Assembly: GCA_003649495.1 (NCBI GenBank)
Contig: QMRZ01000041.1
Location: 1 to 10,503, forward strand
Length of the DNA stretch: 10,503 bases
Origin: Thermoprotei archaeon
GTDB taxonomy: Archaea > Thermoproteota > Thermoprotei > Thermofilales > Thermofilaceae
Reading direction: 5' to 3'
In this document: positions 5,889 through 10,503 of the stretch, piece by piece
How positions within the stretch are numbered: position 1 is the first letter of the stretch
Layout of the letters: each line of letters begins with the position of its first letter
Program-made: the position numbers and the translations under genes
Notes under the pieces: generated by a model
What the model was told of the DNA's origin: nothing
What the model saw: the letters and a program-made list of their open reading frames with translations, nothing else
Database searches by the model: none

Positions 5889-6242
5889 CTACATCATCAA
5901 GGCCCTAATGGGTCTCAGCTCCCTCTTAAACGGGTCTAGGATGAGGCCGAATATCTCCAGGGTTACGATCCCTAGCAGGTTCTCATCCCCATCCTCGCCG
6001 AGCACCACGGGCGTATGCCTCTCCCCGTATCCCGGGAGCTCCAGTAGTGCCTCCGATATCCTCCTTTTAATGACCGTCCCATCAGCTAGCACGAACTCCA
6101 TCTCGCCGAGAGGCCTCAAGCCAAGCTCCTCCCATACGCTCTTGGCTAGAACAGTGTAGGTCGCGCCTGAGTCCACCAGGAACCTAACCCTCACCTCTCT
6201 CCCCTTATGCTTCACGATGCCATCGATGAATACTAGCCCCAT
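5889..6242 (-). CDS. Retropepsin-like (clan AA) aspartic protease, single domain
   Basis: The 117-residue protein carries the aspartic protease active-site triplet as FLVDSGATYTVL (D24-S25-G26-A27) after a beta hairpin (VFIDGIVKHKGREVRVRF). It then has the usual strand/flap region (EMEFVLADGTVIKRR) and, near the C-terminus, LLGIVTLEIFGLILDP. That segment corresponds to the hydrophobic-hydrophobic-Gly psi-loop partner that closes retropepsin folds. With only one D-S/T-G per chain it must act as a homodimer, like retroviral protease. Archaeal proteins of this size (the group described as clan AA aspartic protease) have no established substrate. The ATG at 6242 follows an AGTTAATTAC element (6271-6280) by about 33 nt. 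There is no signal peptide, so it is cytoplasmic. It stands alone; nothing retroelement-like is nearby. Confidence 0.88.
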   Translation of the reverse strand: MGLVFIDGIVKHKGREVRVRFLVDSGATYTVLAKSVWEELGLRPLGEMEFVLADGTVIKRRISEALLELPGYGERHTPVVLGEDGDENLLGIVTLEIFGLILDPFKRELRPIRALMM

Positions 6243-6270
6243 AGCACCAGGCAGTCAACAACGGGGCGCA

Positions 6271-6280
6271 GTAATTAACT
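6271..6280 (-). promoter_or_regulatory. TATA box of the aspartic protease gene
   Basis: The reverse strand reads AGTTAATTAC, centred about 33 nt upstream of the ATG at 6242. Transcription would start a few bases before the start codon. Confidence 0.45.
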
Positions 6281-6393
6281 TATCCGCCTAGCTTGAGTAG
6301 TACAATAGGGGATTTCGCGATTAGAGGATCGATTTCGACAGAAGGAGGACCGTAATAATCGTGCCGCAGCTCCCCGCTAAGCAACTCGTTCAT
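6280..6393 (-). CDS. Possible 37-residue ORF, hypothetical
   Basis: On the reverse strand an ATG at 6393 opens 37 codons (MNELLSGELRHDYYGPPSVE, then IDPLIAKSPIVLLKLGG) ending in TAA at 6282-6280. The amino-acid composition is protein-like, and the frame stays open for about 20 further codons upstream, but there is no homology I recognise. The ORF's stop overlaps the TATA box of the protease gene. It could be the tail of a decayed gene. Evidence is weak. Confidence 0.2.
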   Translation of the reverse strand: MNELLSGELRHDYYGPPSVEIDPLIAKSPIVLLKLGG

Positions 6394-6417
6394 GAATGTT
6401 CCATGGATAAGCGGGGA
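6371..6417. repeat. 8-bp inverted repeat TCCCCGCT/AGCGGGGA
   Basis: TCCCCGCT (6371-6378) and AGCGGGGA (6410-6417) are perfect inverted copies with a 31-nt spacer, in the 235-nt gap between the protease and the zinc-ribbon methyltransferase. It may be a hairpin or a binding site, or a coincidence of the possible short ORF that overlaps it. Confidence 0.35.
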
Positions 6418-6459
6418 ATAGCCTTTGGAGGGAGTTAAGCCTTAGAAACTAGCAACCCG

Positions 6460-6475
6460 CAACACTACGGTGTTG
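6460..6475 (-). terminator. Small hairpin just after the methyltransferase stop
   Basis: CAACAC (6460-6465) and GTGTTG (6470-6475) form a 6-bp stem with a 4-nt loop, 2 nt beyond the stop codon of the gene at 6478-7440. Its position suggests an mRNA 3'-end structure. No strong T-run follows, so a terminator role is uncertain. Confidence 0.3.
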
Positions 6476-6477
6476 AG

Positions 6478-7440
6478 CTATTTCCTGCCAGCGACTACGT
6501 AGAAGTCGCTCTTCTCAAATACCTCAGTATCGTGAAAGCCTACGCCTCTAAAAGCCTCGACCACCTCGTCTACGCGCAACATCAGCTCCGTCCTCCTTAG
6601 GAACCCTGTCAACTCCTCATACTCCTGAGAGGTGAGGGCGTCAACGACTTTGCCGAATACAGAGTAGCGGGGATTTAAGTACGCCTTTTCCCAGGCCCCA
6701 GATACCGCTAAGTAGCCCCCCGGCCTTAACACTCTATGCGCCTGCCCCATAACCCTCCTAAATCCCACCATGTTCCCCAGGCCAAACCAGGACTCCACGA
6801 CATCGAAGACGCTATCCCTGAAGGGCATGTTCAACGCGTCTCCAACCACTAGGTGTACATTACCGCCTATCCTGAAGTACCTCAGCTTTCCCCTGACAGC
6901 TCTTAGGTTGACGTAGGATATGTCCAGGGCGAGGAGGATCTTATCGGGCCACTTCCGCGTAATGTACATCAACATCGCGCCAAGGCCCGTACCCGCGTCC
7001 AACACTTTCTCGATCATCTCCGCCCTGCTCATCGCTACGAAGGCATCCCATAATTCACTCAAATCTCCGCTGGCTACCCGCTCCTCCCTAATTCTCTTCA
7101 ACCTATTTTCCCAGTACTCCCTAGAATCTCTACGCTCACCCTCTCGTAATTCCTCCTGGGTGAGGAGCAGCTCTCCCGGTTTAAGCTCGACAGGCTTAAG
7201 CTCACCCTTTGCTAAGCGCGGGATAGCCTCCTTTAGACCGTACCTCTCCTCAGCTTTCGTGAGTTCAACCGATATCCAGTCGTAGGGCTTAACGCGCCGG
7301 GGGGTTAGTATTGGCAGGAAGCCTATTATAGGGTACTCACGGCCGCACTTCTCACACATGAGCACGCCCTCCCTAGCCTCGCCGCGCTCAAAGCTGAAGT
7401 CCCGGAGCATCAGGCTGCTATGGCACGCCGGGCAAACCAC
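6478..7440 (-). CDS. SAM methyltransferase with N-terminal Trm112-like zinc ribbon
   Basis: The 320-residue protein joins two modules. Residues 1-45 form a zinc ribbon of Trm112/UPF0434 type: CPAC (C3, C6), CEKCGREYPIIGFLPIL (C29, C32), with the family's 'YPI..G.P.L' tail. After a charged linker (about 50-140, containing YWENRLKRIREER) comes a class I methyltransferase: motif I EKVLDAGTGLGAML (144-157), D173 in LLALDIS for the SAM ribose, VVGDALNMPF (198-207), and HRVLRPGGYLAVSG. Such fusions are known in archaea and bacteria; free Trm112 activates tRNA, rRNA and release-factor methyltransferases, but a fused domain does not identify the substrate. The GTG at 7440 is the first start after an in-frame TGA, and the first Cys follows immediately; the upstream region has only a weak A/T element (GATAGCTTGA). 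GC is near 50 per cent here, against 60 per cent or more in most neighbours, with more A/T-ending codons, suggesting separate origin. Confidence 0.88.
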   Translation of the reverse strand: MVCPACHSSLMLRDFSFERGEAREGVLMCEKCGREYPIIGFLPILTPRRVKPYDWISVELTKAEERYGLKEAIPRLAKGELKPVELKPGELLLTQEELREGERRDSREYWENRLKRIREERVASGDLSELWDAFVAMSRAEMIEKVLDAGTGLGAMLMYITRKWPDKILLALDISYVNLRAVRGKLRYFRIGGNVHLVVGDALNMPFRDSVFDVVESWFGLGNMVGFRRVMGQAHRVLRPGGYLAVSGAWEKAYLNPRYSVFGKVVDALTSQEYEELTGFLRRTELMLRVDEVVEAFRGVGFHDTEVFEKSDFYVVAGRK

Positions 7441-7465
7441 GTACTCCAGTAGGGGAGCGCCTCAA

Positions 7466-7557
7466 GCTATCACTCTTGCTGACGACTCCTTGGGCAGCAC
7501 CATCCCCACGAGGATTCCTCCGGTCAATTATGGTAATCCGAGTCGTCGTGAGATAGC
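7466..7557. other. Nested inverted repeats in the spacer upstream of the methyltransferase
   Basis: Three nested pairings fill most of this 157-nt spacer: GCTATC (7466-7471) with GATAGC (7552-7557), GACGACTC (7481-7488) with GAGTCGTC (7540-7547, perfect 8 bp), and GGATT (7512-7516) with AATCC (7535-7539), the last directly abutting the second. On the reverse strand this would lie in the 5' leader of the zinc-ribbon methyltransferase or the 3' end of the isomerase-like transcript. It could be an RNA element or decayed coding sequence; two short peptide-like frames also occur here. Confidence 0.35.
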
Positions 7558-7597
7558 CTCCACAGCTACTGAGCTCTCAGGTGGGGGGCTCGTTGAG

Positions 7598-8977
7598 TCA
7601 TGTAGGCTTGTCCTCCTCTATCACCCTAAAGCCCAGTAGTCTAGCTAAGTCTATGAAGTCATTCCTATAATCTCCGACTACGCTTACCCTATGCCACCCG
7701 AAGCTGGGCTCCCACCTCACGAGAATCGCATCTACGTTGGCCTCAGCGGCCACCTTAGTTCTACACGCCCTCTCATCCTCCACGTTAGCCACTATCCTCC
7801 CGGAGTGTATGCTCATGGCCCTCTGGGCCACGTTGAACTTCACCGTAGTTATCGGCTCCCCCACTGGCCAGTAAGCTTGTACCGCGGCGCCAGCCCTCTC
7901 TTCCGAGTGCGTCCTGATCCTGTAGGGCATTGTAGCTCCATCCCTCCCGTAGACCTTGGCCGCCGCCAGGCAGTGGGCGTAGATTATCCACCCCCTCCCC
8001 TGATCTATCACGGGGTCTGAGACGAAGCCGGGCCTCCCAGTCAGGAACTGCACGGCAGCCTGAGTCACGCAGGAATCTAGATCCGCCTCGCACGTGGCTA
8101 TGTAGCCCTCGTTCAGTAGCTGGAAGAACCCCAGGCAGGGATACGCCGGTAGGCCCTTGTGGCCCGGCGGGAAGCAGTCTACCGTGATGGCCTCTGCGCC
8201 ATACCTCCTCATGAGCTTCTTCAAGGCTATGTACATCCTCGCGGCCTTCACCACCTCCTCCTCATCCGCCTCAACCGACTTAGCCCCCGATACCCACCTC
8301 TCGGCGACCTCTCTAGCCTCACGCATGTCGGCCTCCTCGTACTCGCCGCGAAGCTCGTCGACCGTAACGCGGATCAGCTTAGAGCCGAGGGCCTCGGAGA
8401 GGGCTTTCTCGTAGGAGTCGAACCATCCTGGGAAGTCCCTCCTCACCACCACGATCCTCAAGTTCCTCAGCTTGTGAAGGACGTACAGGAGCCTCACCTT
8501 CCGCGCTACGTCGCTGAAGTTCGAGGAGGCTACCCCAGCCACCCTATAGCCCCTCCCCCTCAGCCACGCGTAGGAGAGTATGAACTCGCCAGATCCGCAG
8601 AATACATCGTCCACAAGCACTACGGGCTTGCCGGTCTCGGCGATGGCCTGCGCGATGCCAGCGCTCCAGAGCCCTAGGTACCACACGACGAAGCCCACGA
8701 CGCTCCTCATCTCCTCCGACAATATCCTCTTGACGTCCTCCAGGGAGTGGAGCTTAGACTTGTCCACAGCGAAGCGCCTAAGCCATTCCGAGGCGTAGTA
8801 CACTACCTCATACACGAACTCCGCTTCTGGGACAGCCTCCCTAAGCCTACTCACGAGCTCCTCAGCTCTCCTCTCGTAGTCGTAGCCCACGTGCGGCCAC
8901 GTGGGAGCATCAGGGGGAGAAGCCGAGAATATCACGCCTATCTTCGCCTTATTGCCTCTCGAGAAACAGCCCGCCAC
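7598..8977 (-). CDS. L-fucose/L-arabinose isomerase-like protein (COG2407 type)
   Basis: The 459-residue protein matches the archaeal FucI-like family. The N-terminal half has Rossmann-like strands (KIGVIFSASPPDAP near the start; GKPVVLVDDVFCGSGEF; VAGVASSNFSDVARK; NLRIVVVRRDFPGWFDSY). The second half has the catalytic signature: ITVDCFPPGHKGLPAYPCLG (starting near residue 262), LNEGYIATCEADLDS (near 287-301), FLTGRPGFVSDP and WIIYAHCLAA (His near 334). In fucose and arabinose isomerases a Glu, an Asp and a His bind Mn2+ and shuttle protons between C1 and C2; the E and D of CEADLD and this His are the candidates here. The true substrate is unknown, since many COG2407 proteins are uncharacterised. 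The GTG at 8977 is chosen because TAG closes the frame just upstream and a TATA box (9001-9007) is 27 nt away. The GH4 glycosidase gene 1.2 kb away supports a sugar-catabolic setting. Confidence 0.85.
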   Translation of the reverse strand: MAGCFSRGNKAKIGVIFSASPPDAPTWPHVGYDYERRAEELVSRLREAVPEAEFVYEVVYYASEWLRRFAVDKSKLHSLEDVKRILSEEMRSVVGFVVWYLGLWSAGIAQAIAETGKPVVLVDDVFCGSGEFILSYAWLRGRGYRVAGVASSNFSDVARKVRLLYVLHKLRNLRIVVVRRDFPGWFDSYEKALSEALGSKLIRVTVDELRGEYEEADMREAREVAERWVSGAKSVEADEEEVVKAARMYIALKKLMRRYGAEAITVDCFPPGHKGLPAYPCLGFFQLLNEGYIATCEADLDSCVTQAAVQFLTGRPGFVSDPVIDQGRGWIIYAHCLAAAKVYGRDGATMPYRIRTHSEERAGAAVQAYWPVGEPITTVKFNVAQRAMSIHSGRIVANVEDERACRTKVAAEANVDAILVRWEPSFGWHRVSVVGDYRNDFIDLARLLGFRVIEEDKPT

Positions 8978-9000
8978 GAGCTAATCACCCAAAGCCGGAG

Positions 9001-9007
9001 ATTTAAG
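9001..9007 (-). promoter_or_regulatory. TATA box of the isomerase-like gene
   Basis: The reverse strand reads CTTAAAT, centred 27 nt upstream of the GTG at 8977, which indicates a leaderless transcript. Confidence 0.55.
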
Positions 9008-9061
9008 CGTTGAGGAGCCGCACATCCTCCTCGGGAATACGAGTCCGCGGGTTAACGCCGG

Positions 9062-9092
9062 AGCAGCTGATGAGGAGCCGTGAATAGCTGCT
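9062..9092 (-). terminator. Hairpin downstream of the PIN gene
   Basis: AGCAGCT (9062-9068) and AGCTGCT (9086-9092) form a perfect 7-bp stem with a 17-nt loop, 15 nt past the restored stop codon of the PIN gene. It is a plausible 3'-end structure of the toxin-antitoxin mRNA. Confidence 0.35.
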
Positions 9093-9107
9093 GTGATCGT
9101 GTCATGA

Positions 9108-9526
9108 TTACAGCTCTCTGGGGTCCATTACTTTTAGCATAGGGACCCTCCTGTAGTCCTCGTCTACCGAGATTATAGCTCCATCGTGGTGGAGCGCCGA
9201 TGATGCGTGGAGGGAGTCGAAGTACGTGAGCCCATAAGCCTCCCGCAGCCGCTCGCACTGAGAAGCACGCTTGAGGTGAGGGGGACCTCTCCTAGGCCGG
9301 GGATGCTCCTCAGCGATATGACGTCATCGGCTATCTCGCGGCTGCTGTAGCCCCTGGACCTCATCACAAGCTCGTACTCCAGGTAGGCTGAGGCGGGGAT
9401 CGACACGTTGGACAGCTCGCCGCTGATTATCTTCTCGAATAGCCTGCTGGCCGCCGCGTGTAACTTATCAGCTCTGTTCAACAGGGCTAGGATCATGTCA
9501 AGCTCTATCACCGGCACCCGCCTCAC
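9108..9526 (-). pseudogene. PIN-domain (VapC-like) toxin, split by a frameshift
   Basis: PIN proteins are Mg2+-dependent RNases. The first frame gives a good N-terminal half: VIELDMILALLNRADKLHAA (first acidic residue D10), then IPASAYLEYELVMRSRG with E50-type acid, and SLRSIPGLGEVPLTSSVLLSA. After about residue 90 (near 9254-9259) this frame becomes meaningless (Ser/Thr/Arg rich) and stops at 9173. The frame shifted by one base continues perfectly as ERLREAYGLTYFDSLHASSA, DGAIISVDEDYRRVPML and ends with TAA at 9110-9108. It supplies the missing acids (YFDS and SVDEDY), so one base is missing near 9255. The whole is about 139 residues, normal for VapC. The start is either GTG 9526 or GTG 9511; both overlap the antitoxin stop, so the pair is translationally coupled. 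Either the toxin is inactivated, the base is a sequencing error, or the frame is corrected by slippage; I favour the first two. Confidence 0.82.
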
Positions 9527-9755
9527 CCAGCACCAGCCTGTCAGCGAGCCCTTCAGAGCTCTCGTAGGAGATGCGGGGATCGTTGTACTTCCCCCTCAAG
9601 TGCTTTAAGGGGTTCTTCAAGACCCTCACGATTATCACGCCCCTCTCCCTGTCAGGCTCCCAGAGGAGCAGATCTCCCTCCTCGATGTTAAACTCCCTTC
9701 TAATCGCACCCGGTATGTTAACCAGTCCCTTCCTGGACACCTTGGTGGTTATCAC
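9498..9755 (-). CDS. AbrB/SpoVT-family antitoxin (VapB-like)
   Basis: From the GTG at 9755 the protein is 85 residues: VITTKVSRKGLVNIPGAIRR then FNIEEGDLLLWEPD and VIIVRVLKNPLKHL. This is the swapped-hairpin AbrB DNA-binding domain (T-K-V-S-x-K-G-x-V-x-I-P-x-x-I-R-x-x-F-x-I-x-x-G-D), followed by a C-terminal tail that usually wraps around and inhibits the PIN toxin. It overlaps the start of the PIN gene, so it is the antitoxin of the pair and, by family behaviour, an autorepressor. The frame stays open to an ATG at 9899, which would add 48 residues. I reject that longer form because those residues lack any domain, AbrB proteins normally begin at the (V/M)ITTKV position, and a good reverse-strand TATA box (9838-9847) lies inside the extension. 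Which start is real is the main uncertainty. Confidence 0.87.
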   Translation of the reverse strand: MITTKVSRKGLVNIPGAIRREFNIEEGDLLLWEPDRERGVIIVRVLKNPLKHLRGKYNDPRISYESSEGLADRLVLGEAGAGDRA

Positions 9756-9837
9756 GTCCCTACCCACGAGAGCCGCGAATGCTAAGAGCTTACAAGCCTT
9801 GCTAAGAATTTGAGGTGAATCTAAGCAATTGACCAGG

Positions 9838-9847
9838 ATATAAGTCA
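9838..9847 (-). promoter_or_regulatory. Probable TATA box of the AbrB/PIN operon
   Basis: The reverse strand reads CTTATATCC within this interval. Transcription would start near 9815 and leave a leader of about 60 nt before the GTG at 9755. A weaker element (CTTAGCATT), centred about 27 nt upstream of that GTG, is an alternative leaderless promoter. Confidence 0.4.
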
Positions 9848-9957
9848 TTGCCGTAGCTTTAAACTGGAGGAAGAGCCTCTCCACAGATAGCGTGGCCATA
9901 GCCTCTCAGGAGTTTAGCAACTTTCGAGGCAACTAAGGGTGAGGAGCCCGGGTTCCC

Positions 9958-10024
9958 CGGCTTAAGCTGTCAGAGCATTTAGCCGCAACACTAGAAGCTG
10001 ATTAGGGCTTGCTAACTTAAGCCG
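9958..10024. repeat. Nested inverted repeat (67-nt stem structure)
   Basis: CGGCTTAAG (9958-9966) pairs perfectly with CTTAAGCCG (10016-10024). Inside it AGCA (9974-9977) pairs with TGCT (10010-10013), and AGCC (9981-9984) with GGCT (10006-10009). The three pairings are properly nested with short bulges, so the region could fold as one hairpin in RNA or act as an extended protein-binding palindrome. A partial third copy, CCGGCTTA, follows at 10032-10039. Confidence 0.45.
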
Positions 10025-10130
10025 CTGAGCACCGGCTTATGGCGGTAGCCAACGCCCCAGTGGGGCACTAGTAGGAGAGGTGTGCCTAAAATACCTGCCG
10101 TGGGGTGGGATAGTGCTGGGGGTGATAAGG

Positions 10131-10138
10131 GTTATTAG
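10131..10138 (+). promoter_or_regulatory. TATA-like box of the GH4 gene
   Basis: GTTATTAG is centred about 34 nt upstream of the ATG at 10169, so the transcript would begin with a leader of roughly 8-10 nt. Confidence 0.45.
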
Positions 10139-10168
10139 CGTGGCGCACGCCCTAGGGGCGGTGCCAGC

Positions 10169-10503
10169 ATGGAGAAGCTTAAGATAGCCTTTATAGGAGC
10201 TGGGAGCGCGATCTGGTCTAGCACGATAGTGATCGACCTCCTCATCAACGAGGGCCTCAAGGACAAGAGCTTGGAGATCTGGCTGATGGATATAAGTGAT
10301 TGGAGGCTGGACTTGATCTACGGCTTCGCTAAGAGGTACGTTGAGGAGATGAAGTCCAGCGCGAGGGTCTTCAAGACTAAGGATAGGAGGGAGGCTATCA
10401 GGGATGCTGACTTCGTGATTAACTCTGCGATGGCCATGGGCCACTCCTACTATGAGGAGATGAGGAGGGTTTCTGAGGAGCACGGGTACTATAGGGGGAT
10501 TAA
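10169..10503 (+). CDS. Glycoside hydrolase family 4 (alpha-glucosidase/galactosidase type), 5' part
   Basis: The first 111 codons are present; the gene runs off the right edge. The N-terminus is the GH4 dinucleotide fold: KIAFIGAGSAIWSS (residues 5-18, G10-x-G12-S13 NAD-binding loop), then LEIWLMDIS with D41 expected to hold the adenine ribose. DADFVINSAMAMGHSYYEEM follows, then EEHGYYRGI, which matches the V-I-N-(T/S)-A-M-x-x-G-H and 'YGYYRGI' stretches I know from Thermotoga alpha-glucosidase AglA. GH4 enzymes cleave glycosides by NAD+-dependent oxidation at C3 and elimination, needing Mn2+ bound by a Cys/His pair that lies beyond this window. AglA-type members act on free alpha-glucosides or alpha-galactosides, others on 6-phospho-sugars; the part seen cannot decide. 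A usual family member is about 430-480 residues. It is divergent from the AbrB/PIN pair. Confidence 0.9.
   Translation, partial: MEKLKIAFIGAGSAIWSSTIVIDLLINEGLKDKSLEIWLMDISDWRLDLIYGFAKRYVEEMKSSARVFKTKDRREAIRDADFVINSAMAMGHSYYEEMRRVSEEHGYYRGI

Larger units (their letters stand above)
9756..10168. other. Intergenic region between divergent AbrB/PIN and GH4 genes
   Basis: If the AbrB gene starts at 9755, about 413 nt separate it from the divergent GH4 gene. The left part holds the AbrB promoter candidates. The middle holds a nested stem structure (9958-10024). Further right is a perfect small hairpin, GCCCC-AGT-GGGGC (10054-10066). The GH4 promoter lies at 10131-10138. I find no convincing ORF or tRNA; a CCGGG-TTC-CCCGG sequence near 9948-9960 only superficially resembles a tRNA T-arm. 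Confidence 0.5.

Noticed and set aside
5736..5939. 67-codon forward ORF
   Set aside because: Overlaps the protease 3' end, with no promoter and non-protein-like composition (Ser/Pro/Ala mixture).
8159..8677. 172-codon forward ORF
   Set aside because: Antisense to the isomerase-like gene, Pro/His-rich and without motifs.
9009..9950. GAGGAGCC repeated in intergenic DNA (near 9012, 9072 and 9941)
   Set aside because: It is an 8-mer in purine-rich DNA that also occurs by chance inside genes; the spacing is irregular, so no array or CRISPR is implied.
9943..9966. tRNA-like T-arm (GAGCCCGGGTTCCCCGG)
   Set aside because: The loop is only 3 nt, not 7, and no acceptor, D-arm or anticodon arm can be built around it.
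10037..10483. 148-codon reverse-strand ORF
   Set aside because: Antisense to the GH4 gene, whose N-terminal GAGS fold and VINSAMAMGH are clear.

Overview
The window reads as part of a hyperthermophilic archaeon of the Thermoproteota (crenarchaeal) type. The reasons are the heavy use of AGG/AGA arginine codons, frequent GTG starts, high GC in most genes, and above all the promoter architecture. For most genes an A/T-rich TATA-like box lies about 25-28 nt upstream of the start codon with no Shine-Dalgarno site, which is the signature of leaderless archaeal transcripts. The gene families (COG2407 sugar isomerase, GH4 glycosidase, AbrB/PIN pair, retropepsin-like protease) fit. I cannot name the genus.

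Layout. 1-438 (-): 5' part of an unrecognised gene running off the left edge. 531-847 (+): decayed C-terminal remnant of an MFS transporter. 993-1214 (+): small two-helix membrane protein. 1215-1500: non-coding stretch with two overlapping hairpins, ending in a promoter with inverted repeats. 1501-2169 (+): coiled-coil protein with a C-terminal ribbon-helix-helix DNA-binding domain. 2199-2837 (+): all-helical protein of unknown function. 2877-3653 (+): class I SAM methyltransferase, convergent with 3671-4486 (-), a class II glutamine amidotransferase. A divergent promoter region separates that gene from 4596-5693 (+), a uroporphyrinogen-decarboxylase-superfamily protein. 5889-6242 (-): small retropepsin-like aspartic protease. 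6478-7440 (-): methyltransferase with an N-terminal Trm112-like zinc ribbon, visibly lower in GC than its surroundings. 7598-8977 (-): L-fucose/L-arabinose isomerase-like protein. 9108-9526 (-): PIN-domain (VapC-like) toxin split by a one-base frameshift, preceded by its AbrB-type partner at 9498-9755 (-). 10169-10503 (+): 5' part of a GH4 glycosidase running off the right edge.

How it fits together. This is a mosaic of mostly single-gene transcription units rather than one operon. The only clear translationally coupled pair is the AbrB antitoxin/PIN toxin module, and its toxin frame is broken. The sugar isomerase-like gene and the GH4 glycosidase suggest carbohydrate catabolism on the right side, with the toxin-antitoxin module between them. 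The coiled-coil/RHH gene may regulate itself through the repeats in its own promoter. Several decayed or doubtful fragments (MFS remnant, frameshifted PIN, short ORF traces at 5702-5851 and 6280-6393) and several structured intergenic regions indicate an accessory region with recent gene loss. I saw no CRISPR array, tRNA, rRNA or insertion sequence.
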